The notes beneath the pieces were generated by a model. That model did no database searches. It saw nothing but the letters and a program-made list of their open reading frames with translations, and had not been told where the DNA came from. From NCBI GenBank assembly GCA_023105745.1, contig JALGQZ010000007.1, positions 3,145,592-3,209,591 on the forward strand: a stretch of DNA of 64,000 nt, given 5' to 3'. The DNA comes from Austropuccinia psidii (Eukaryota; Basidiomycota; Pucciniomycetes; Pucciniales; Sphaerophragmiaceae). Positions within the stretch are counted from its first letter, which is position 1; each line of letters begins with the position of its first letter. Of this stretch, positions 24,360 to 35,500 are shown in pieces. Position numbers and translations under genes: made by a program.

Positions 24360-26234
24360 TCATTGATGAGACTGTTCAGTCCTCCTAGAGGCTCTGAATC
24401 TTCTTAGATGAAGGTTCCCATCTGGTATGGCATCCTCTGCCAACCATTTGTCTTTGTCAGATGTCTGGTTCTTGAATCTGACTAGATATTGTCTCTGATC
24501 CTTCCCATTGAGTCTGATTTTTCTGGCCCTGATGATTTTACTCACAGGTCCAGGAGAGTCTTCTACTTCCACTATTTCTGGTGGAGTGATGTTTTTCTTC
24601 CTGGAGGGGAATTTATCCTCCTCTGTTTGGAAGTATGGTTTGACCAGGCTTACTGGAAAGACTGGGTGTTTCCTAGAAAACTCCTCAGTGAGCTTGACCT
24701 CTACTGAATTCTTCCCTATCAATTTAATGATAGTGAAGGGCCCTACAAATGAGTCTCTCATTTTCTTGGGTCCTTTGAGATTGTTAAAGTTCAGTGTAGA
24801 CACTAACACCTGGTCCCCTTCCTTGAAGTCAGGTTCCATATGTGATTTGTCCCACCTTTGCTTATTATACTCTTTGGCCTCAGCTATGCATTTGGCAGAA
24901 GTACCACAGGCTTTCTTCCACATATCATGGAAGTCTTTGGCTGTGGGGTGGATGGTCAGAAGATTTTTCTTCAAGTGATCCACAGGTAAAAGGGGATTCC
25001 ACCCTTTCTCTACCAGTGCAGGTGTTTTTCCTGTGGTAGAGTGCTGGCTTGTATTATAAGCCAGTTGGACTGCTGGTAAGAGGGTGACCCAATCATGGGT
25101 ATATCCCTCATGGTCCTTCTATTCCATGCCATAGGCACAGAACCTCCTGAGGATGTCCTCCATTATTTGGATCATCCTCTCAGCTAGGCCATCTGTTTGT
25201 GGATGGTAAGCTGTGGAAAAAGCAAGCTTGGTGCCAAGCATGTCATATAAATTGGTCCAAAATTCAGATGTGAATTTTGGGTCCCTGTCACTAATTATGA
25301 TCTTAGGGACTCCACAGGTGGATATGATGTTATTCCAAAATAACAGAGCAGTGTCCATGGCTGTGTCCTCTTTATGGCATGGTAGACATCTCATGCTCTT
25401 GCTGAACCTATCAACTATGATTAAGCAGGCATTGTAGTTTTCTTTGCCTCCTGGGACAAGTCCTGTGACCCAGTCCATGTTGATGGTTTCCCATGGGTGT
25501 TTGGGTTCTTCTATGTGTTGAAGCAACCCATATTTCTTCCCATGCTTTCTATTTTCCTTTTGGCATCTTTCACAAGTGTTGATGTATTCACTCAACTCTT
25601 GCTCCCACTTGGGCCACCAAGCTGTGCTTGCTACCCTCTCTTTAGTCCTGTCTTCACTCATGTGTCCCATGTAGGGGCAGTCATGGCATTCCTGCAAGCT
25701 TAAAGAGATGTGGTCTCTGTCTATCACTGTGAGTGCACTGGTGTGCTTATCTCTGTGATAAATAAGCCCATCTATAAGGAAGAATTTATTGTCCTTATAG
25801 GCCCTCAACCAGGGTTCCTCCAGCTGGGTTTCCAGTTCTGGGCTCCTGTATTTTTGTTGAAGGAGTTGGAGTAGTATGCTGCACTGTTTGTGTTTAGCAT
25901 ATGACTTCAGCACTGCATTGAAAAATTCATTGTGCAGTGCTGAGGAACTTATTCCCAGTATGGGGGTTTCTATCCCTTCTGAATCAGTGTTTCCACTGTC
26001 AAGGGTACCACTCCCTGGTGCCCATTCAGAGAATCTGAAGTTCTTCTTCCTATTTATTTCCATAAAATGGATAGGAATTCTTGCAGCAACTTCAGGGTCA
26101 TAAGCTGGATTGCTTTTGACATTGTCCAGTGGCCATCTGCTAAGGCCATCTGCATTGGTATGGCTTTTACCTTCCTTGTATATGATGGTCATGTTCCCTC
26201 TATACTCCTGGATGGCTATTTGCCATCTCAGCAT
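24360..26234 (-). pseudogene. B1 end of RNase H, integrase and chromodomain
   Basis: This is one frame with a single TAG (25,119-25,121), after GME and before KDHEGYTHDW. It opens with [20 protein letters not shown] and [10 protein letters not shown] (end of RNase H). Then come the HHCC finger ([11 protein letters not shown] ... NTCERCQK), [37 protein letters not shown] (D,D35E), FVGPFTIIKLIG (GPF) and a chromodomain-like tail (RQYLVRFKNQ to LHLRRFRASRR). The integrase catalytic residues are intact. The frame change at its start (26,234-26,228) fits loss of one base in the codon before RHMLRW. It ends 10 bp before the PPT. Confidence 0.93.
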
Positions 26235-28063
26235 GTGTCTATAGTAGTCTTCATGTTTAGTAAAGACTTCAAGGCTGTGCAGTCTGTGTAGACTTCAAAG
26301 ACTGCACCCTCCAAATAATAGTGGAGTTTTTCTAGAGCCCAGACTAGACATAGACATTCTGTCTGGGTGGCCCCATACCTGGCTTCTGAATCTTTCAGCT
26401 GCCTAGAGATGTAACATATTACACCTTCTCTTGGTTCACCATCCACAATTTGTCTTTGGTTAAGGGCTGCTCCCAAGTCTTGGCTGCATGCTGCATCTAT
26501 ATATAACTTGAATGGTAGTTCAAAGTCAGGCAAGATGAACACAGGTGCATTTGTGAGTTCATATTTGATCCTCTCATATGCATCCCTCCTTTCCTTGGTT
26601 ATTTCAAAAACTACATCCTTTGAGCATAACTTGTATAGACTACTAGTTATGTGAGCAAAGTTTTTGATGTGGTTTCTATAGTAGCTTGCAAATCCAAGGA
26701 AAGATTGCATCTCTTTGATGTTTTTTGGTACTGGCTTTTGCAGTACTGCTGCTACTTTGTTCTGGTCAATTTCCAGACTAAGGCCTGAGACTTTGTGTCC
26801 TAGAGCTAGTAGCTCTTGTTGGCCAAAATTACAGTTTTCAAGTGAAATTTTCAGATTAATGGGTGTACATTTACTTAGCACTCTGTCTATGTATTGTACA
26901 TGGTCTTCCCTTGTCTCTGAGTATATAATGATATCATCAATATACACTACCATCCAGCCTTCCATTATTTCTTCTTGAAATATGGTGTCCATCATCCTTT
27001 GGAAGTGGGCTGGTGCATTCTTGATGCCAAATGGCATCCTGGTGTACTCATATATGCCCATATGGCATATTATTCTGAGCAACTTCATGGAATTTGGTTT
27101 AACTCCATTTTGGTGGAAACCTTTCATACAATCCATCTTGGTTATGTATTTGGCTTTGGCTAGCTTATCCAAGGCATGAGGTATCCTTGGTATAGGGTAC
27201 CTGTCTGCTTTTGTGTAGTTATTCAGGGCTCTGAAATCTCCACACAATCTAGACTTGCCATCATGCCAGGTGATTAGGACAGGAGTGGTGATTTCCACTA
27301 TTTCATTATGTCCAATCTTCCTGATGACATCCATGTCCAGGAGTTCATTGATATGTTTCTCAATCTCTTTCCTGGTCTCCAGACTTGCTGGGTAAGGACG
27401 TCTCCTTAACATGGGTGGATAAGGCCTTTCCACATCCAGATATAGTTCTATATCATGGCCTTTGATCTTGCCTAATGGTTCTTCACCAATGGCAAATGCT
27501 GGTCTATTCTTCCTCAGCATCTTCAGTAAACTTAACTTTTGTTTACTGGTGAGGGTAGTGCTAAACTGTCCCTCTCTGAATTCTTTCAGAAGTTCTTCCA
27601 GTGGGTCCTGAGAAGATATCTGGTATATATCAAGAGAAAATTTCTTTTCCTTGTTAGTACCAATGGTAATATGCCTATTTTTACTATTGTAAATATCTAT
27701 GCCATACATCCTCTGGTAATCTGTTCCCAGTAAAAACCCTTGGATGTGGGCATCTTCAAGCACTACAAACTCTGGGTTGAGTCTGATATTACCTTTTCTG
27801 TGGGGTATAATTATCTCTTTGATAATTGTCCCCATAGAGGTCATCTTTCCAGATGCACTCTTAAAGTTCTTTTCCCTGGTGGGCAAGAGTTCTTTTTCCC
27901 AGTTTGGGAAGTGGTTATCCAGATAATTTCTGGCCACTATGGAGCAGTGTGCTCCACTGTCAATGATCAGTGGATGCTGAGCATTGTCAATACATACAGT
28001 CATTTTTGTGGCTGTTCCATGTATGTATGCCATTGGTTGGTGTAACCAGGAATGTTTGTGCAT
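26228..28063 (-). pseudogene. B1 protease, reverse transcriptase and RNase H
   Basis: The open frame is 611 codons. The protease site is [11 protein letters not shown] (a normal D-S-G) with [11 protein letters not shown] further on. RT shows [40 protein letters not shown] and an intact YIDD (26,933-26,944). RNase H shows [23 protein letters not shown] and [11 protein letters not shown]. It ends early at 26,228 through the 1-nt loss described for the next segment. The upstream Gag frame overlaps it by 77 nt in another phase, so either a frameshift or a small indel lies near 28,000-28,060. Confidence 0.94.
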
Positions 28064-29513
28064 CTTGTGTATGTTTACACAAATTCTTGTTGGCAGTGTC
28101 TTGTGGCATGCCTGCTTCCAACTGTATATCCTGGATTTCTAGTGGGGTTTCCTCTTGGTATTCCACTAGAAATTCTTCTCTTGGGTCTTGATCCTCATCA
28201 GATGGTTCTCTAATGGCATCACCCATAGAGTCTGATTCAGAATCCTCTGTTGGAGGTTCTTCTTCAGGGACTTTTTCTATAGCATAGACTTTCTTCTTTG
28301 CTTTTTGACAGTTGTTGGCATAGTGGTCTGTTGAACCACAATTGTGACAAGAATTCTTCTTCTTTGCCACTTCTGCCACTCTTTCTCTGGGTTTGTCTTT
28401 AAACTCCACCCTGAAAGGTTGTTTCTCTTTGAAACTACTGCTTCTATATGGGGTGAATTTCCCTATATTAGTCCTTTTCCTTATGTCTTGTAAGGTATTG
28501 GCTATATCATCTAGAGTGCAATTTTGGTTGCATCTGCACTTTACTGCATGCTCTAGTTCTCCTGGCAGCTGTGTCAGAAGTTTATGATTCCTCATTTGAA
28601 TGTTCATTTGGGGATCAATGGCTTTAAGTCTTTTAGACTGTCTAAGACACCACTCATATGGATCTTTGTCCACAGACTATTTGTCATTTTCAAATGACAT
28701 GGTCTCTTGCCATATCCAAGTTCCATTACTGTACTTTTGGATTATTTGACTCTTCCACCATGGCCAATTTCTTCTGCCATGGATTTCTTTCATTTCAGTG
28801 TACCATATACTTGCATGACCTTTAAGTGCAGTATTCAGTCTAGCAGTAATCCAGTAATCTGGTATGCTTGGTACATCAATGAAGAGTCCATCAATATAAT
28901 CTATGAGTTCCATATGATCATATTCTCCTGATCCAGAGAATTTGGGCCAGTTTGAGGCCTCAGGAAGCTGTTTCAAGGCTTCCTTCTCTGAATAAGACAT
29001 GCCATCTCCATCCTGGTATTGTGATGGAGATCTTGCCTTATTCAACAACATGGCATCTGGTTTGATGTCATCTGGTTGATATGGATCCTCCATAGCTTGG
29101 CCTTGTGGTTGGGGCTTTAAGCTATGGTAGGCATCAAACAATTTGTTGATGTCTTGGTTCAGACACTCCCTGTCCCTGCTACTATGGTGTTGTTCTTCAG
29201 AGACTTGATTCAGTCTCTTGTTGGTTTCTTCAGAGGCTTTGCTCAGTTGAGCATATCCTTCCTGAAGGTTTTTAACTATCTGCTCCAATGAGGCTTGAGT
29301 TTTCCTCATCCTCTCTTGGGCAGCTGCAAATTCTGTAGCCTGCTTTGCAGATTGCTCAGCATATTGGGACATTTGTAACCACAGTGTGTCACTGTTGATG
29401 TTACTCTCAGATGTGATAATGTTATTTTCAGTCTGAGTGGGGGTAATGTTTCTATTACTAGGACTACTGATTCTAGAGTGGTTTACAACTACTTCTGGTT
29501 CTTGTGTACTTCT
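27987..29513 (-). pseudogene. B1 Gag (capsid and nucleocapsid)
   Basis: Gag is read from the frame that follows ORF1. Its first ATG is at 29,372-29,370. The order is a coiled-coil-like stretch (QATEFAAAQERMRKTQ, EETNKRLNQV), the capsid-type block (WPKFSGSGEYDHMEL, DYWITARLNTAL, SIWYTEMKEIHG, QIIQKYSNGTW), ELEHAVKCRCNQNC, then a canonical zinc knuckle C-x2-C-x4-H-x4-C (CHNCGSTDHYANNC) and an acidic tail. A TAG at 28,677-28,679 interrupts the capsid C-terminus (FENDK, stop, SVDKDPYEW). The frame stays open up to 30,020, but that upstream part overlaps ORF1 and is probably its shadow. Confidence 0.87.
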
Positions 29514-30557
29514 TTTACCAAATCTAACAGCTTCTGGATCATGGGGTCTGACTCTTTCCTCCTCTGGTTGAAGGAGGCTTTGTTCTTGCCCTTGTTGCCT
29601 TGTCTTCTCCTGGAAACTTCCTGGAATTGTGAAGAATGGTGACTCTTGGCCACTGATCTGCTGGTTTCTGAATGGTGTGAAGCCACTGGAGAGCTGATTT
29701 GGCATGCTCCTTGTGAACCTGAAGGAATCTGAGTAGGCCCTGTCTGGGTTAACTGTTCTTCTATACCTTGGATAGTGGCTTGATTCTCCCTTATCCTCTG
29801 TGCCCTTGCCTCCAGGAGTCTGTGCTGCCTGGTAGGATTCCAACCCTTGGTGATTACCATAAGGTCCTTGAAGTCTATCTCTTTGAGACAGATCTTCTGG
29901 CAACTTGATCCCAGTTCTGCCCAGTGAGTTGCTAGGTTGAACCTCTTGTTGTCCATGCTCCATTGAAACAAATCTTTGAGGAGTTGGTGGATTTGAAGAA
30001 CTTGATCCATATCCTTCCATTCCTCTGGTTTGAGGTTTCTATTGAATTGGAGTGTGAATGGCAAGGTTGATATTATCTCCCTCATTGTTTTGCCATCCAC
30101 CACTGTGTCCAATGTGTCTTCTTTCAGGTCTTCTGGTTCTAGACATTCCTGCTCTATCCTCTGGCTGGTTCCTTTGGAAGCCAAGGTCTCTGAGGTATGC
30201 AGGGGACATATCAGTGTTTGCAAGCAGTCAAAAACTTTATGTTCTTAGGGTATTTACCTTTGACTGTGCCTTGTACAAATTTGTTATCTGCTGATTTGGG
30301 CAGTTTGCCTTTGGAGGTTACAACTGGGTTAATAATTGTAATCTTCCCTGTACAAGTGGTTAAGGTTGGTTTACCTTGTATTGAAGCAGAGTTTCGTGGT
30401 TTTCTACTCCTCTGAGTGGCTATTGGTGTCCACTTTTTGGCTGTAATGAGGCCTTCACTAAGCCTTTTTCCTTTACCCTTGCTGCCCTCTGGTTCTGAGG
30501 GTGTCACTGGTGTGTTGGCCTGTGACTGGGTTTCAAGTGGGATGTAGTTTTTTTCCA
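29489..30557 (-). CDS. B1 ORF1 (spliced, function unknown)
   Basis: The proposed exons are 30,557-30,258 and 30,189-29,489, joined in phase 1 after removal of a 68-nt intron. The start is made by splicing: A (31,105) joins TG (30,557-30,556) to give ACA ATG G and a product starting MEKNYIPLETQ. Exon 1 is basic (SKGKGKRLSEG). Exon 2 starts LASKGTSQRIEQE and is helical (VLQIHQLLKDLFQWSMDN, HWAELGSSCQKICLK, DLMVITKGWNPTRQHRL), with a basic Gln/Ser-rich end and a final MIQKLLDLVKEV helix. It is uninterrupted here, about 330 residues, and sits where ORF1 sits in A1. Family unknown. The gag frame overlaps its end, so a frame change could fuse the two. Confidence 0.6.
30190..30257 (-). other. B1 predicted ORF1 intron (68 nt, phase 1)
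   Basis: The donor is AAG|GTAAAT (30,257) and the acceptor is CATACCTCAG (30,191-30,190). Without splicing, the first exon ends after about 16 more codons at TGA (30,211-30,213). With splicing it enters the long ORF1 frame. Confidence 0.6.
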
Positions 30558-31104
30558 CTGAATCAAGACAGGAAAAAGAGGGCTTATGTCAGTTAAGACT
30601 TCTTACAAGGCTGGTTTTGCACGTTTAAGAATGGCCTCTGGGCTTGTATATTATTACAGTATGCCCCTGTATAATGACAGTGTGGTTGAATCAACAATTC
30701 CACGTCAGAATTACAGCTTTTGGTACCCTGTCACACTGTTTGTGTGCCAGTATCCCACAGATACACTTGTGGTTTTCAAGTGTATTCTGTACAAGTGGTT
30801 TTGTATAAGTGTTATTGAGTCAACAATACACTTAATCCACGCCTCAACTGATGGTTTTTCAGTCAGAGGTGTCCTTATTCAGTCAAGAATACAGGACTTT
30901 TTGATGGCTTATTTGTTTTTATATACAAAACACGCCAAAAATAATTATTTTCAGTGGGTATTAGCCACGTGAAAAATACTCTTTTATAATATGAGTATAT
31001 GAAAAAGATAAAAAATATATAAAATATATATATTTAAATGGAAATTACGCCTAAAAAAAGATAAAACAATGTGTTAATAAGTCATAAAAAGAGAAAAGAC
31101 TTAC
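30558..31104 (-). other. B1 predicted leader intron creating the ORF1 start codon
   Basis: The donor is TTACAA|GTAAGT (31,104) and the acceptor CTGTCTTGATTCAG|TGG (30,559-30,558), with a strong pyrimidine run. The junction ACAATGG is an optimal start context. A shorter intron is possible from the same donor to a TTTTTTTAG near 31,050, but that would not create the ATG. Confidence 0.5.
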
Positions 31105-31133
31105 TTGTAAGGTCCAAAAAAGTTAAAAAAAAA

Positions 31134-31149
31134 CACGGCCAGGCCCCCA
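31134..31149 (-). other. B1 primer binding site
   Basis: The minus strand reads TGGGGGCCTGGCCGTG a few bases after the 5' LTR. It matches the A1 site except at two positions, so both families appear to use the same primer. Confidence 0.7.
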
Positions 31150-31152
31150 AAA

Positions 31153-32564
31153 TGTCAGGCTGAGTCTATGATAAAGGTGTATATGAGTATTTACAAGCTT
31201 TAACTATGAGTGTGACACCTTAAAAATGGTTTTAAAAGATGATAAGATTGATAATAAATGATTTAATTTAAGATTTAAAGGGCTTTACTATAGAGATATA
31301 GTGGTGGTGAGCGCTGTTGAAAGCCCTGGGTGCAGCTTTACCTGTTGGATTACAATAATAAAGACTACAATACTTTAAATTAAGAGTATACCTGATTATT
31401 TAACCAAGAGTAAAACTGTTTTTGACAGTTTACTATGTAGGTTATTCAAGAGCAGGATGAGGAGAGGATTTTGGCTGTGAAAAGCCCTCCTTTTATCCTG
31501 AAATTGGGGTGGAAAGGCTGCTAGACCTTTCCACGTAGAGGAAGTGAAGATTTTTCACTCTCTATGACAGGCTTGTGGTTTGAAAACAGCCTGTATACCC
31601 TGTATTGGGCTCAGATGTGGTTTTGAAACCACATCTGGGCAGTTTTCACCAATACAGGGTGAAAATTTTCATCTGGGGACCTCACAGCCTGATTCTGACA
31701 TGTATGACGCGTAGAATGCTGTACAGAAACTGTATGGGACCCCAGTATTGACTGACATATGAGGTATTGAAGTAAAAACATGCTTCTTCGTCTATTTGAC
31801 ACCTCATATTCATGATTATGGGGTGTTATCCCATGGTAAGGCTGTATATGACAGCAGGTGGGATTTTGACCTTAAAATAGTCATACCTCTGTCAGTTTTT
31901 GAGATATCAAGCTCAAAGTTGGTTCATTGAATAGCTCTATATGAGCTCTACACAATGGTACCCAACGTGACATGGTTATCATTAAATATGACAAAGTTAT
32001 CCCATGTACAAGTATTTTTGTACATTGGCATGGTTTGGGCAAAAAGCTGTATTGAGCTTGTTTGGCCAATAACTTCTGTTGTAGTTAATTTATGAGGAAA
32101 TGGATGGCACCATCAGATAGCCCTGATTGTGCTCTTTCCAAAAATACCCCACTTTAAGTATCTCACACTAAAACTGTAAAAGTTAGATGAGAGGTGAATT
32201 TGACCATAACTCAAGTAATACTGGTGCTAGCTCAGTTTGGCTGGTACCATTGGATAGCCCTGGCTTAGAGATTCATTTTGAGTACCCATTTGATGGGGTT
32301 AAGCCTCTCCTTCTAGATTTTAGATTAGAGGTGAAAATTAAGGTTTATGCTCAGCAATAACTTTGAGCAGGAATAACTTTGTTATTTCTTGTCCTATGGT
32401 GATGGGACTTATATTTTCAGGAAGAGGTGAGTTTCCTCTTTCTTTTGATGCCTTTTGAGCTAATTTGGCTCAGCTCCATGTTTTGGTGGTCTTTTGGCTA
32501 TACCATTGGTTTATGGTATTTTGGCTGTCATGCTTGTGCTCTGGTTTTCAGTCACAGGCTGACA
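31153..32564 (-). repeat. B1 5' LTR
   Basis: This 1,412-bp LTR matches 22,897-24,336 almost base for base. It lacks 28 bp near 32,200, apparently lost between short GAAT repeats. The minus-strand TATA-like ATAAAAGG (31,496-31,489) would drive B1. A 63-codon sense frame (31,802-31,611) recurs in all three B LTRs in the window but starts with GTG. Confidence 0.94.
31489..31496 (-). promoter_or_regulatory. TATA-like box of B1 5' LTR
   Basis: ATAAAAGG on the minus strand is followed by AGGGCTTTTCACAGCC. The same box is in the B solo LTR at 42,611-44,023, and a similar one (CATAAAAGGAGG) lies in the C LTRs. Confidence 0.5.
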
Positions 32565-32569
32565 ATTTT

Positions 32570-32598
32570 TAATCAAAGTTTTACATCCACACCTTAAA
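32570..32598 (+). repeat. A2 3' LTR, last 29 bp
   Basis: It continues the LTR interrupted at 22,896: AATCAAAGTTTTACATCCACACC, then TTAAA, where other family A LTRs end TTACA. This proves the B1 insertion site. Confidence 0.85.
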
Positions 32599-35500
32599 GA
32601 AAGACTCTGAAAGTCAGCTTAAAGATTGAATTTTATTTTCATGCAAAAATATGAGTTAAGTTTCAGAATTAACATAAATAGTAAATTGAAAGATCTCTCT
32701 AAATTTATTTGTCATCTATTGAGCTTTGAGCAGCCTGACAAAACAAGAATGTTCAGGAAGCTAAATTGAAGATTTTTGTCTTTCCTATGTGGCATGAATT
32801 TTTTCTGACAATTCCATTTTTAATTTTAGCTTCTGTACTATTTCCCACCTGGATACAATGTATATCCCATGTAAAATTCTAAATTCAACACTTTCTTCCA
32901 TGTGTAGCCACTTTTCTCATGGTTATTGTTTGTTTTATTTATGAAAAAAATCTTTATGAATAGCTAATCAGAATTCTTTTCACCATAAATATTTAAGGTT
33001 TTAATTTTTAATTTTCTCAGAAAAATAGAAAATCCTTCAGCTAGCCCTTCTAGAACCAACATACCAGCTTTTTCACTCTTTTAGCTAGCCTTTGGATATT
33101 CTGACTATGAAAATAATCAACATAAGTATATAAGATAATTTCCTAAGCTATCTTTGGAATTAATTTCAAAATCCTTTTGGTTATTATTTTAATGGAAAAA
33201 CACAGAATTCCTATACAAGATTGCAGCAATTTCCTCAATTCTTTGTATTTATGAATATATTTTAATGATGTGACTATTAAAAATTGACTTAGATGAGTAT
33301 TTCAATAGATATTTCAATTCTATTGATAAAATCTTTGGATAATTATTAAATTATAGCTTTTTCAAATTTTACGGTCCATGCATCAAGTTTGGAACCATTT
33401 ATATCAGTTTTGTCTAATTTTGAATAGTGTTTTGCTCTTATATCCATTCATTGAACAATGAAATAGCTGGATAGTGCTCTTTGAAAGATGTTTCATAAAG
33501 TGTTTCCATGATTTATTAAATCTTTGCTCATTGGAAAGATCCTGAATGGAAAACTTGTACACCCCTTTGATAAATTATTTTTTTTTGAAATTATTGTTGA
33601 ATTTCATTAGTCATGATTGAAAAAAGTGGCTACTACTGACAGAAGGTTTTTCATTTGTAAATAAGCTTTCAATTGGCTTAAACTGAGCTTAGAAAGTTCT
33701 TTAAAACTAGGCTGGACTTAATATTCAATTTTTCTTAATATTCCATGTTATCCCAAGACAATTCAATCTCACAGAATCTATTGAATTTTTATTCTTCTTC
33801 AATTTGATAAAATACACTCATAGTATGTGATATGAAGTTTCTCTACCTTTTTATTTTAATCTTCATTAAAATATGATTTACTATTGAAACTAGATGCTAC
33901 AGATATACTCTTAGCTTAAACACTTCTTTGTTTCTTTTGAAGATCATAATGGAACAAATGCAGTTCTCAAAACAAATAAGTCTTTTCTGTTAATTAATTG
34001 GCTAATACTTTCCCTTATATAAAAATAATGATACTGATTATTTTTTGGAAGATTTCTTGAAGAGTTACATCTTTTTAATGAAAGCTATATATTCAAAAAC
34101 TAAATCATTTGAGCTTTTCTTTTATTTTTATATTAAAATTTATGTAAAATGGAAAGGAAATATATTCTGCATATTTATATTTATGAGTTCATTTTCCAAA
34201 GAAAAGATCAGAAATATACCTTTTTTCTTTATGGATTAGGATGTTTTTATTTTCATTCTTATCATGATTTTTTTTGCGTTCTCTATTTTTTTTCTTTATT
34301 ATATTAAGCTCATCAGTTTTTGTATGATCTATGACCTTATTTCTATTCTTTAAGGAGAAACTAATTCTCTAATTTTTGTTTCTTAAGATTCCTATTTTAA
34401 TAACTAAAATACACAGAGCAGAAACTATGCAGTACTGCACCTGCTCCGGAAAAAGAGATGAAACCTATGAAAATCAAAATTTTAGCAATTTAGGTTCCCA
34501 CTACTGTAAAATCAGCTACAAATGTAAGAAGTATTTCATTAGCAGATGTTACAGGAACTTTCAAGAAAACTTCATAAAAATAGGAGACATTTCAACAGTA
34601 ATAGGCTTTACAGGGCTACTTATAAAATTTTAAAGCTAAAATTAAAAGTTAAAATGAATTCAAGAAATAAAGAATGAAATGAAAAAACTAGAAATTGGAT
34701 TTGTAAAGTACAATCCTTTTTTTAGCCAATTATATTGGTTGATTTTCAAATTTTATCATGTAAACCATTCTTACACCTTCTCTTTTCCCCAAACGTTTCA
34801 AGAAATCAAATATATATTTAGGATGTATGTTTTAAGTAAACCTATATTTTGAATAAGCGCTTAATCCTACTTTTACACTTTGAATTTTAATATTGATATA
34901 TCTGTGCATCACTTTCAATAATCTTTAGTATTAATTTAGAATATTCTACTTTAGGTTTTTATTCATAAATGTATTAGAACTCCTTAACTTTTCATGATTG
35001 CAATAATTCTATTTTAATCAGAAAAAAATACAAAAAATATTGGAAGGGATATTTGAAGAAATATCCTCATAAAACATTTCCTGACCTGATTTATAAAATA
35101 TAGATCTGTTAATAAAGTCTTCTAGCTTTCATTCATGGCTTAAAAATAGCGCTTATAATGTTAATTTCAAAAAAATTCCAATAAAAAATTAATCTTATTA
35201 TTGATAAAGATAATCTTATAATATGTACTACAAAAGTTCAATTCAATAGTCTCCCAGAATAACAGCTTATTATTTTCCTTAATCTTTACTTTTGAAAACA
35301 AAATATATGATTCAAATTTCAAGTTTTTTTTTAATTTTCAAAATTCTATATTTTATAATGAGAATTTAAAATTCCGAAGATTTGAGACATAAATTCTTTA
35401 CAGGAATAATATTAATTTTATTATTATTAAATTGAAAGAATTGTTATCTTCAAAAAATATTTTCTCAGTGAAACAGAATGGAGTATATCTTTTGTGTGAA

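Larger units (their letters stand above)
22897..32564 (-). mobile_element. B1: full-length Ty3/Gypsy chromovirus LTR retrotransposon, second family
   Basis: This minus-strand insertion of 9,668 bp has LTRs at 22,897-24,336 and 31,153-32,564 and a 5-bp duplication ATTTT (22,892-22,896 and 32,565-32,569). The order is 5' LTR, PBS, long leader, ORF1, Gag, protease, RT, RNase H, integrase, PPT (24,350-24,337) and 3' LTR. RT and integrase motifs are intact. The lesions I see are two in-frame stops, about two single-base frame breaks and an ORF1-Gag frame change, so it is close to an active element. It sits inside the A2 3' LTR. Confidence 0.94.
14166..32598 (+). mobile_element. A2: decayed family A element with nested insertions
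   Basis: This plus-strand relative of A1 is entered mid-gag at 14,166 and runs through gag, protease, RT, RNase H and integrase to a PPT (21,212-21,225) and a 3' LTR (21,226-22,896 plus 32,570-32,598). Two younger insertions split it: a solo A LTR (19,112-20,918) inside the integrase tail, and B1 (22,897-32,564) inside the 3' LTR. Its 5' part should lie left of the window, beyond A0. Many stops and small indels mark it as older than A1. Confidence 0.8.

Noticed and set aside
26228..26234. Programmed frameshift in B1 RNase H
   Set aside because: The site lies inside a conserved motif and fits loss of one base in this copy.
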